Assembly (NCBI GenBank): GCA_959018155.1
Contig: CAUEKH010000104.1
Span: 1-7,960, forward strand
DNA: 7,960 nucleotides
Direction of reading: 5' to 3'
Source of the DNA: an uncultured Hungatella sp.
GTDB lineage: Bacteria > Bacillota > Clostridia > Lachnospirales > Lachnospiraceae
Part shown: positions 1 to 5,199 of the stretch, in pieces
How the letters are laid out: the number at the start of each line of letters is the position of its first letter
Position numbering within the stretch: the stretch's first letter is position 1
Translations under genes and position numbers: made by a program
The notes under the pieces: model-generated
The model's input: the letters and a program-made list of their open reading frames with translations, nothing else
What the model was told of the DNA's origin: nothing
Databases searched by the model: none

Positions 1-2
1 TA

Positions 3-263
3 CTGGCAGTCACGGCGTCGCTGGCTATCATGGCGATACAGCCGCTGGGATTTTCCGATATCCTGTTTGAGACGTTTTCCGCTATCGGCACCGTCGGAAT
101 GACTACGGGAATCACGAGAGCGCTCCATCCGGTATCGCGCTGCATCATCATTCTTCTGATGTACTGCGGCAGAATCGGAAGCCTTTCCTTTGCCCTGGCC
201 TTTGTCCAGTCCAAGAGAAAGCCCCATGTACAGCAGCCTGCGGAGGCAATCAACATCGGGTAA
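3..263 (+). CDS. ktrB: Potassium uptake channel subunit KtrB/TrkH, C-terminal fragment
   Basis: This is the last 86 residues of a K+-translocating membrane subunit of the Ktr/Trk family; the rest lies left of the window. Visible are a hydrophobic segment, then a pore-loop-like stretch with FSAIGTVGMTTGIT, where the GTVGMTTG core matches the selectivity-filter and P-loop signature of the fourth KtrB repeat. A last transmembrane helix follows, containing the conserved MYCGRIGSLSFALAF segment, then a short basic tail (SKRKPH). The family forms a dimeric channel in the cytoplasmic membrane gated by a cytosolic KtrA ring. A KtrA gene starts 73 bases downstream on the same strand, so the two very probably form one operon. 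I prefer the Ktr name over Trk because the partner subunit has a single RCK unit. Confidence 0.88.
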   Translation: MAVTASLAIMAIQPLGFSDILFETFSAIGTVGMTTGITRALHPVSRCIIILLMYCGRIGSLSFALAFVQSKRKPHVQQPAEAINIG

Positions 264-336
264 GCCCGCGGCCGGTGCCTGTAAGTGTAGAGATCATGTA
301 TTGAATAATATGCTGCGAAGCAAAGGAGAATATCAT

Positions 337-990
337 ATGAAATCAATTTTAATCATAGGAATGGGACGGTTTGGCCACCATCTCTGCTTAAACCTTGCCG
401 CTCTCGGCAACGATGTCATGATTGTGGACCAGCAGGAGGAGAAGCTGGAGGATCTGCTTCCTTACGTGACCAGCGCGAAAATCGGCGACTGTACGAATGA
501 GACGGTTTTACGGAGTCTGGGGATCGCCAATTTCGATCTCTGCTTTATCTGTATCGGAACGAATTTCCAGAGCAGTCTGGAGATCACAAGCCTGGTGAAG
601 GAACTGGGCGGACGGCGCGTCATCAGCAAGGCAAACCGCGATATCCACGCCAAGTTCCTGCTGCGAAATGGCGCGGACGAGGTCATTTACCCGGACCGTG
701 ATATTGCGGAGAAGCTGGCGGTGCGCTACAGCGCCAACCACGTGTTCGATTATATCGAGCTTACACCGGAGTATTCGATTTATGAGATTCCGCCGCTGCC
801 GGAATGGATAGGCAAGTCAATCCGCGAGGTGGATATCCGCAACCGCTACCATATCAGCGTACTGGGAATCAAGAGAGAAGGGCGCGCGCAGCTGATGCCG
901 CCTGCCGACTACGTGATTCAGTCCCAGGAACATCTGATGGTGATTGGGAAGAAGGCGGATATTGATAATATTCTGCGGGAAATGAAATAG
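337..990 (+). CDS. ktrA: Ktr/Trk potassium uptake regulatory subunit (RCK protein)
   Basis: A 217-residue cytosolic RCK protein that gates the KtrB channel. The N-terminal RCK_N Rossmann fold carries the nucleotide-binding glycine motif GMGRFG (residues 8-13), an acidic residue at the end of beta-2 (IVD, D31) and the family motif GDCTNE (about 50-55, usually GDATD). From about residue 137 a smaller RCK_C/TrkA_C domain follows, ending in LMVIGKKADI. The length fits KtrA (about 220) rather than the double-unit TrkA (about 450). The start is the ATG at 337, preceded by AAAGGAG at 322-328 with 8 bases of spacing. The frame is open further upstream, to an ATG at 190, but that would overlap the ktrB end and add an unrelated basic leader. 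By family knowledge the protein binds ATP/ADP, and c-di-AMP may bind its RCK_C domain; neither can be shown here. Confidence 0.93.
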   Translation: MKSILIIGMGRFGHHLCLNLAALGNDVMIVDQQEEKLEDLLPYVTSAKIGDCTNETVLRSLGIANFDLCFICIGTNFQSSLEITSLVKELGGRRVISKANRDIHAKFLLRNGADEVIYPDRDIAEKLAVRYSANHVFDYIELTPEYSIYEIPPLPEWIGKSIREVDIRNRYHISVLGIKREGRAQLMPPADYVIQSQEHLMVIGKKADIDNILREMK

Positions 991-1020
991 GGGGATACGG
1001 AGGCGGTTTTATGATGATGA

Positions 1021-1051
1021 GAGGACGGGAAACCGTTCTCTTTTCTTTTTT
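1021..1051 (+). terminator. Intrinsic terminator of the ktrBA operon
   Basis: GAGGACGG (1021-1028) pairs with CCGTTCTC (1033-1040), with one G-T pair, across a stable GAAA tetraloop. It is followed directly by a T-rich tract at 1041-1051. It lies 31 bases after the ktrA stop, a textbook rho-independent terminator. Confidence 0.92.
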
Positions 1052-1111
1052 GGGCTTGGGGTTTTGTATTTGAAAAATGACAGGTTCTGAGGTGCATTTG
1101 TCGGGAAGCTA

Positions 1112-1120
1112 TGATATAAT
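1112..1120 (+). promoter_or_regulatory. Possible extended -10 promoter element
   Basis: TGATATAAT contains a perfect TATAAT preceded by TGA, giving the extended -10 form TGnTATAAT. No convincing -35 is found; TGCATT at 16 bases is weak. It would read into the start-less coding remnant at 1133 and possibly on to the Cys-rich peptide gene at 1422. It may be the leftover promoter of a decayed gene. Confidence 0.33.
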
Positions 1121-1132
1121 CTACTTATTTAA

Positions 1133-1273
1133 AAGAAAGCAGGCGATAAGAACCAGTATCTGATTATCGGTCGAAATCCAAAGAATCTATTTGCAACAAA
1201 GGAAAATTTATTTGATCTGGTCAGTGAAAGAAATGGGGAACAGACAGTATTCAGAATCCAGCCATACTTATAA
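1133..1273 (+). pseudogene. 46-codon coding-like remnant, no start codon
   Basis: The frame is open from just after a TAA (1130-1132) to a TAA at 1271-1273 and has protein-like composition, including QYLIIGRNPKNLF and VSERNGEQTVFRIQ. It has no ATG, GTG or TTG start and no ribosome binding site. I do not recognise the family. It could be the decayed end of a gene or chance coding in AT-rich DNA. Its middle contains a 17-base sequence repeated almost exactly at 1852-1868, which suggests a shared element rather than a functional protein. Confidence 0.3.
1162..1178 (+). repeat. 17-base intergenic repeat, copy 1
   Basis: GATTATCGGTCGAAATC differs by one base from the copy at 1852-1868. It has imperfect dyad character (GATT...AATC). 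An additional inverted pair, CGATAA (1144-1149) and TTATCG (1164-1169), overlaps it. The role is unknown; it might be an operator or part of a degraded intergenic repeat family. Confidence 0.5.
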
Positions 1274-1275
1274 AT

Positions 1276-1296
1276 ATAAATTCCTTAATAAATTCC
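1276..1296 (+). repeat. Short direct repeat upstream of the Cys-rich gene promoter
   Basis: ATAAATTCC occurs at 1276-1284 and again at 1288-1296, with a 12-base period. It ends 13 bases before the -35 element at 1310. It could be an upstream binding site, but AT-rich DNA makes chance repeats likely. Confidence 0.35.
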
Positions 1297-1309
1297 ATAG
1301 CAAAAGTGC

Positions 1310-1338
1310 TTGATTTTTTCAGATGATTAGCGTATACT
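1310..1338 (+). promoter_or_regulatory. Sigma-A-type promoter of the Cys-rich peptide gene
   Basis: TTGATT (1310-1315) and TATACT (1333-1338) are separated by exactly 17 bases. The -35 matches consensus at 4 of 6 positions and the -10 at 5 of 6. Transcription would begin near 1345, just before the Fur-like dyad at 1352-1366 and about 77 bases before the start codon at 1422. Confidence 0.65.
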
Positions 1339-1351
1339 AACTCGCATAAAA

Positions 1352-1366
1352 TGAGAATGACTCTTA
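1352..1366 (+). promoter_or_regulatory. Candidate Fur box (iron-responsive operator)
   Basis: TGAGAATGACTCTTA has the 7-1-7 layout of Fur sites (TGATAAT-N-ATTATCA). The left half matches 6 of 7 positions; the right half is weaker, at 4 of 7. It also resembles the common TGAGAATGATTCTCA form. It sits across the predicted early transcribed region of the promoter at 1310-1338, where a repressor would block transcription. The neighbouring gene is of a family tied to ferrous iron uptake, which supports the reading. No binding evidence is available. Confidence 0.55.
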
Positions 1367-1421
1367 ATAACGGAAATAAAACCGGCAATTACGATTATAT
1401 ATTGCAGAAAGAGGTAAGTAT

Positions 1422-1625
1422 ATGATGACATGGCTCGCCGCAAACGCGGCAACGATTATAATTGCGCTGATTGTTCTGGTACTTGCAGTCCTGGCAGGCC
1501 GTTCTATCTACAAGAATAAGGGAACCTGCAGCTGTGGTTCGGGTGGATGCAGCGGCTGTGGAGGGCAGTGCGGAAGCTGTCACGGCTGTTCCGGACATGA
1601 GGCGGCAAAAGCGGATAAGATTTAA
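1422..1625 (+). CDS. FeoB-associated Cys-rich membrane peptide
   Basis: A 67-residue peptide with one N-terminal transmembrane helix (about residues 7-26, IIIALIVLVLAVLAG), a short basic stretch (RSIYKNK) and a Gly/Cys-rich tail. The tail has seven cysteines (C36, C38, C43, C46, C50, C53, C56) plus H54 and H59. This layout is that of the FeoB-associated Cys-rich membrane protein family, small peptides usually encoded just after feoB. The tail is expected to bind metal or to assist Fe2+ transport; the precise role is not established. Start ATG at 1422, with GAGG at 1411-1414 and 7 bases of spacing. An ATG at 1425 is the next codon. Unusually, no feoA or feoB lies alongside: KtrBA is upstream and a beta-galactosidase downstream. 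It has its own promoter, Fur-like site and terminator, so it is a single-gene unit. Confidence 0.8.
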   Translation: MMTWLAANAATIIIALIVLVLAVLAGRSIYKNKGTCSCGSGGCSGCGGQCGSCHGCSGHEAAKADKI

Positions 1626-1662
1626 CCGGATAAATGACCGGAAATAAATATCGGTGACAGGA

Positions 1663-1717
1663 AACCTGGCAGTTTAAGAAGCGAAATCTTCAGGACTGCC
1701 AGGTTCTCTTTTTTTCT
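1663..1717 (+). terminator. Intrinsic terminator after the Cys-rich peptide gene
   Basis: AACCTGGCAGT (1663-1673) pairs perfectly over 11 bases with ACTGCCAGGTT (1695-1705). The loop holds a second small stem, GAAG/CTTC. A T-rich tract runs to 1717. It lies 37 bases after the stop at 1625. Confidence 0.9.
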
Positions 1718-1749
1718 TATATTTTTTGTGGTGTGGTGTAACTTTTCAG

Positions 1750-1822
1750 AAAAACAGGAGTCTATATCAGCGAAAGCCTAAAGATAGGGAGGAGCAGTCC
1801 TTCCCCTGTTTTTTCTTTTTTT
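1750..1822 (+). terminator. Structured T-tailed hairpin element upstream of the beta-galactosidase gene
   Basis: AAAAACAGG (1750-1758) pairs with CCTGTTTTT (1805-1813). Inside is a second hairpin, GGGAGGA (1787-1793) with TCCTTCC (1798-1804) around a GCAG loop, and a possible TATC/GATA stem (1765-1768 with 1783-1786) enclosing GCGAAAGC. A T-rich run extends to 1822. It could be a second terminator for read-through, or a small regulatory RNA or leader ending in a terminator. I cannot match it to a known riboswitch consensus. The rest of the 1718-1944 gap holds the repeat at 1852 and the promoter candidate at 1881. Confidence 0.45.
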
Positions 1823-1851
1823 GATGACATCAGCGCCAGACAAACCGTTCA

Positions 1852-1868
1852 GATTATCGTTCGAAATC
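1852..1868 (+). repeat. 17-base intergenic repeat, copy 2
   Basis: GATTATCGTTCGAAATC is identical to copy 1 (1162-1178) except for one base. It ends 12 bases before the candidate -35 of the beta-galactosidase promoter, a position suited to an upstream regulator site. Similarity beyond the 17 bases is weak. Confidence 0.5.
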
Positions 1869-1880
1869 TGCATTTTCTAC

Positions 1881-1909
1881 TTGTATACATTCGTATTTTA
1901 CGGTAATAT
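1881..1909 (+). promoter_or_regulatory. Candidate promoter of the beta-galactosidase gene
   Basis: TTGTAT (1881-1886) and TAATAT (1904-1909) are 17 bases apart. Both are imperfect, 3 of 6 and 4 of 6 against consensus. It is placed 35 bases before the start codon at 1945, downstream of the terminator-like element and the second 17-base repeat. Confidence 0.4.
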
Positions 1910-1944
1910 CATGGAGACGAGACTGATCGGAAAGGGGAATTTGA

Positions 1945-3999
1945 ATGGACAGAGAAGAGAGAATGAAATGCCTGCTTCATGGGGGAGACTATAATCCGGA
2001 ACAGTGGCTGGACCGGCCGGACATTTTAAAACGGGATATCGAAATGATGAAGATGGCGAGAATCAACGAGGTGACGCTGGGGGTATTTTCCTGGTCGACG
2101 TTGGAGCCGGAGGAAGGGGAGTACCGATTTGAATGGCTGGAGGAGATTGTGGAAAACCTCTGGCAGAACGGGATTTCCGTGATTATGGCCACTCCTTCGG
2201 GGGCGAGGCCCAAGTGGCTGGCGGACCGGTATCCGGAGGTCCTGCGGGTAAATGCGGACCGGCAGCGGGCGCTTTTTGGCGGCCGTCACAACCACTGCTA
2301 TACCTCTTTGGTGTACAGAGAGAAGGTAAGGCTGATTGATATGGAACTGGCAAAAAGGTTCGGGAACCATCCCGCAGTGATTATGTGGCATATTTCCAAT
2401 GAATTTGGCGGCGAATGCCACTGCCCGCTGTGCCAGGAGGAATTCCGCCGGTGGCTGAAGGAAAAGTACGGGACGATTGAAAAACTCAATGAAAGCTGGT
2501 GCACGACCTTCTGGAGCCATACGTACCACAGCTTCGACCAGATTGAAAGTCCGTCGCCCTCAGGCGAGTCCAAGCTTCACGGCTTAAATCTCGACTGGAA
2601 GCGGTTTGTGACGGACAGAACGGTGGATTTTGCCGCATGGGAGAAGAAAGCGATTCGGGATGGCGGAAGTGACAGGCCGGTTACCATCAATATGATGTAC
2701 GATTACAGCGGACTGAATTACCACAAATTTAAAGAAGTTATTGATGTGGCTTCCTGGGACAGCTATCCTTTATGGCATAAGGGCCCGGAAGCGGTTACTG
2801 CGGAGGATACCGGTTTCGAGCATGACTATATGAGAAGTGTCTTAAAAAAGCCGTTCCTTTTGATGGAATCCTGCCCTTCTTCCACAAACTGGCAGTCGGT
2901 GAGCAAATTGAAGAAGCCGGGGATGCTTCTGGCCGCGTCTTTACAGGCTGTGGCCCATGGGAGTGACAGCGTGCTGTATTTCCAGATACGCCAGAGCCGC
3001 GGCGCATCGGAGAAATTCCACGGGGCTGTGATTGACCACTCCGGCAGAAGCGACACCCGGGTATTCGGCGAAATCTGTCAGGTGGGAGAGGCGCTGGAAG
3101 CATTGAGTGAGATTGCCGGCGCGGAACTTCATGCGGAGGCGGCGGTGCTCTGGGACAGAGAGAGCCGGTGGGCCATGAATGATGCCCAGGGACCGAGAAA
3201 TAAAGGGCTTCATGAGCGGGAGGAGATGATGGCCTGCTACGGTGCGCTGCGCTCTCTCGGAATCGGTGTGGACGTGATTGACATGGAACAGGAACTGGAT
3301 TCCTACCGCGTCGTTGCCGTGCCGAAGCTGTATCTGTTCCGGGCGGGAATCGAGGAGAAGATCCGCCGTTTCACAGAGCGGGGAGGTATTCTTGTGATGA
3401 CCGGCTGGTCGGGCGTTGTGGACGAGTATGACCGCTGCATTCTCGGGGACACGCCGGGCGGCCTCCGCGATGTTCTGGGAGTCCGCCGGGAGGAAATTGA
3501 TGGCCTTTATGACGATGAGACAAACTGCGTGGTGCCGGTCACTGACAGCGAGGATGATTCTGTGGCCATGGAAGGAACGTATTCCTGCCGCTATCTGTGT
3601 GAACTGATAAAGGCAGATACAGCCCGCACTCTGATGGTATATGGCGAGGATTTCTATGCCGGATATCCGGCGGTCACCATCAACCGCTACGGGAAAGGGA
3701 AGGCTGTCTATGTGGCAGCCCATATGGGAAAAGAGTTCTATCAGGAATTGTTTGGAAAGCTGGTCTGTGAGGCAGGGCTGGAAAGGCCTGTGAAGGAGAT
3801 CCCGGACGGGGTGGAGGTCACTGTGCGGAGGAAAGATAACGCAGAGTATTTATTCCTGCAGAATTTCGGAAGAGCGGAAGCTTCTTTGAAAGTGGAGTGG
3901 CTGGAAGAAGGGCAGACAGGAAAATGCGAGTGGATTTACGGAACATTTACTGGTAAGTTGAGACCTCTGGAAACGGTTGTGTTAAAGCGGACGTCTTGA
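1945..3999 (+). CDS. GH42 beta-galactosidase
   Basis: A 684-residue cytosolic glycoside hydrolase family 42 enzyme, which hydrolyses terminal beta-D-galactosides. No signal peptide is seen, so the substrates would be imported lactose or plant/host galacto-oligosaccharides. The N-terminal TIM barrel (about 1-390) shows family marks: HGGDYNPEQW, FSWSTLEPEEG, the acid/base glutamate E153 in WHISNEFGG, FWSHTYHSFDQIE, and the nucleophile E308 in LLMESCPSSTNWQ. C118, C158, C160 and C163 (in GECHCPLCQEE) match the four-cysteine zinc site known in some GH42 enzymes. The following region (about 395-610) fits the trimerisation/GATase-like domain and the last 60 or so residues the small beta C-terminal domain. 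The length is typical. Start ATG at 1945 with AAAGGGG at 1931-1937. The gene stands alone, with no transporter or lac regulator in view. Confidence 0.93.
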   Translation: MDREERMKCLLHGGDYNPEQWLDRPDILKRDIEMMKMARINEVTLGVFSWSTLEPEEGEYRFEWLEEIVENLWQNGISVIMATPSGARPKWLADRYPEVLRVNADRQRALFGGRHNHCYTSLVYREKVRLIDMELAKRFGNHPAVIMWHISNEFGGECHCPLCQEEFRRWLKEKYGTIEKLNESWCTTFWSHTYHSFDQIESPSPSGESKLHGLNLDWKRFVTDRTVDFAAWEKKAIRDGGSDRPVTINMMYDYSGLNYHKFKEVIDVASWDSYPLWHKGPEAVTAEDTGFEHDYMRSVLKKPFLLMESCPSSTNWQSVSKLKKPGMLLAASLQAVAHGSDSVLYFQIRQSRGASEKFHGAVIDHSGRSDTRVFGEICQVGEALEALSEIAGAELHAEAAVLWDRESRWAMNDAQGPRNKGLHEREEMMACYGALRSLGIGVDVIDMEQELDSYRVVAVPKLYLFRAGIEEKIRRFTERGGILVMTGWSGVVDEYDRCILGDTPGGLRDVLGVRREEIDGLYDDETNCVVPVTDSEDDSVAMEGTYSCRYLCELIKADTARTLMVYGEDFYAGYPAVTINRYGKGKAVYVAAHMGKEFYQELFGKLVCEAGLERPVKEIPDGVEVTVRRKDNAEYLFLQNFGRAEASLKVEWLEEGQTGKCEWIYGTFTGKLRPLETVVLKRTS

Positions 4000-4024
4000 C
4001 TTTGCAGGAAGTTTGTGACACAAT
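3996..4024 (+). promoter_or_regulatory. Candidate promoter of the COG0523 GTPase genes
   Basis: TTGACT (3996-4001, 5 of 6) and CACAAT (4019-4024, 4 of 6) are 17 bases apart. The -35 overlaps the beta-galactosidase stop codon (TGA 3997-3999). No terminator is visible between the two genes, so read-through from the beta-galactosidase is also possible. Confidence 0.5.
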
Positions 4025-4034
4025 AGGTAATTGT
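4020..4034 (+). promoter_or_regulatory. Inverted repeat over the -10 of the GTPase promoter
   Basis: ACAAT (4020-4024) and ATTGT (4030-4034) form a perfect 5-base dyad around AGGTA. It overlaps the proposed -10 and transcription start and is thus placed like a repressor site. It does not match the Zur or Fur consensus well, and the half-sites are short. Confidence 0.3.
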
Positions 4035-4067
4035 AGAAAATGAAAACTCTGGAAAGAAAAGAGGTCC

Positions 4068-5195
4068 ATGATTGATATGACAAAGATTGATATTATTTCC
4101 GGTTTCCTTGGAGCCGGGAAAACAACATTTATTAAAAAACTTCTGGAAGAGGCGATTGCCGGTGAGCAGGTGGTCTTAATTGAGAACGAATTCGGGGAAA
4201 TCGGCATTGACGGCGGTTTCTTAAAGGATTCCGGAATCGAGATCCGCGAGATGAACTCAGGCTGTATCTGCTGTTCCCTTGTGGGAGACTTCGGAAAATC
4301 TTTATCAGAAGTTCTGATAAAATATAAACCGGATCGCGTGATTATCGAGCCGTCAGGCGTTGGCAAGCTGTCGGATGTCATGAAGGCGGTTCGTGATGTG
4401 GCTTCTGAGATCGAGGTCACATTAAACAGCGCAGTAACGATTGTAGATGCCACAAAGTGCCGGATGTATATGAAGAATTTCGGCGAATTCTTTAACAACC
4501 AGATTGAGAGCGCCGGAACCGTCGTTTTGAGCCGTACCGATATCGCTGCTGCTGACAAGGTGAATCAGGCGGTGGAAATGATTCGCGAGCATAATCCGAA
4601 AGCGGTTATTGTTACAACTCCAGCCAGCCAGCTGAGCGGCGCCCAGCTTCTGGAAATTATCGAGAAGCCGGACACGATGGCTGAGGATTTGATGAAGGAA
4701 GTGGAGGAGATGCAGAAGCACAGCCACGAACACCATCACCATGACGGCGAGGACGAGTCCTGCTGCGGCCACGATCATGAGCATCACCACCACGACCACG
4801 ACCATGACGACGAGGACGAGTGCGGCTGTGGCCATGATCATGAGCATCACCATCACGATCACGATGATGAAGAGTGCAGCTGCGGCTGTGGCCACGACCA
4901 TCACCATCACCACGCCGACGAAGTCTTCACCAGCTGGGGCCTTGAAAATGTCTCCGCCATGAAGAAGGAAGATTTGGATAAGATTCTTGACGAACTGGCT
5001 TACGGTGATCAGTACGGCGAAGTACTCCGCGCCAAAGGTATGATACCGGGCGGGGAAAATGGAAGATGGCTTTATTTCGACCTGGTTCCGGAGCAGTACG
5101 AGATTCGCGACGGCGCGCCGGAGTATACCGGGAAGGTGTGCGTCATCGGAGCAAAGCTTAAAGAAGATGAATTAAAGAAAGCGTTTGGCAGGTGA
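4068..5195 (+). CDS. COG0523/CobW-family GTPase (putative metallochaperone) with His/Cys-rich linker
   Basis: A 375-residue P-loop GTPase of the CobW/COG0523 family, whose studied members deliver or store metals such as zinc or cobalt. The G domain has Walker A GFLGAGKTT (12-20), the hallmark metal motif GCICC (65-69), Walker B VIIEPSG (91-97) and SRTD (155-158) at the usual NKxD guanine position. After residue 216 comes a His/Cys/Asp-rich linker (217-283), then a CobW C-terminal domain (about 286-375, EVLRAKGMIPGGENGRWLYFD). Cytosolic. The start is uncertain: the ATG at 4068 has GAGG only 3 bases away, while the ATG at 4077, giving MTKIDIISGFLGAG, has 12 bases of spacing and the more family-like N-terminus. 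The next gene begins 4 bases after the stop, so the two are co-transcribed. The metal cannot be told from sequence; the linker favours Zn or Ni. Confidence 0.9.
   Translation: MIDMTKIDIISGFLGAGKTTFIKKLLEEAIAGEQVVLIENEFGEIGIDGGFLKDSGIEIREMNSGCICCSLVGDFGKSLSEVLIKYKPDRVIIEPSGVGKLSDVMKAVRDVASEIEVTLNSAVTIVDATKCRMYMKNFGEFFNNQIESAGTVVLSRTDIAAADKVNQAVEMIREHNPKAVIVTTPASQLSGAQLLEIIEKPDTMAEDLMKEVEEMQKHSHEHHHHDGEDESCCGHDHEHHHHDHDHDDEDECGCGHDHEHHHHDHDDEECSCGCGHDHHHHHADEVFTSWGLENVSAMKKEDLDKILDELAYGDQYGEVLRAKGMIPGGENGRWLYFDLVPEQYEIRDGAPEYTGKVCVIGAKLKEDELKKAFGR
4716..4916 (+). repeat. In-frame tandem repeat coding a His/Cys/Asp metal-binding linker
   Basis: Residues 217-283 of the GTPase contain about 27 His and 7 Cys among Asp, Glu and Gly. 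After a first HSHEHHHHD block come three similar units: SCCGHDHEHHHHDHDHD, CGCGHDHEHHHHDHD and a shorter CGCGHDHHHHH. At DNA level the units share GGCCA(C/T)GA(T/C)CAT with mostly synonymous differences, so they are older duplications kept by selection on the protein, or codon-diversified repeats. Such a region may vary in length between strains. Confidence 0.88.
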
Positions 5196-5199
5196 CAAT

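Noticed and set aside
190..336. Longer ktrA reading frame starting at ATG 190
   Set aside because: It overlaps the ktrB end, lacks a ribosome binding site and adds a leader unlike any RCK protein; ATG 337 has AAAGGAG at good spacing.
1019..1100. Small gene after ktrA beginning at the ATGATGATG near 1011
   Set aside because: It reads straight into the strong intrinsic terminator and lacks protein-like composition.
1750..1822. c-di-GMP-I (GEMM) riboswitch, prompted by GCGAAAGCCTAAAG
   Set aside because: The conserved core order and the tetraloop-receptor arrangement of GEMM are not present, only a local resemblance, so it is kept as an unassigned structured element.
2941..3723. 260-codon minus-strand frame inside the beta-galactosidase
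   Set aside because: It is fully inside a well-supported GH42 gene, has His/Arg-rich unrelated composition and has no promoter or ribosome site.
4422..4913. Minus-strand frame with long Val/Met-rich runs that could pass for a membrane protein
   Set aside because: It is the antisense of the His/Asp repeat: His and Asp codons read backwards as Met and Val/Ile. It has no gene context.
5185..5199. TTG start for the divergent GTPase
   Set aside because: The ATG at 5200 is preceded by AGGTGA at good spacing, and the extra five residues add nothing conserved.
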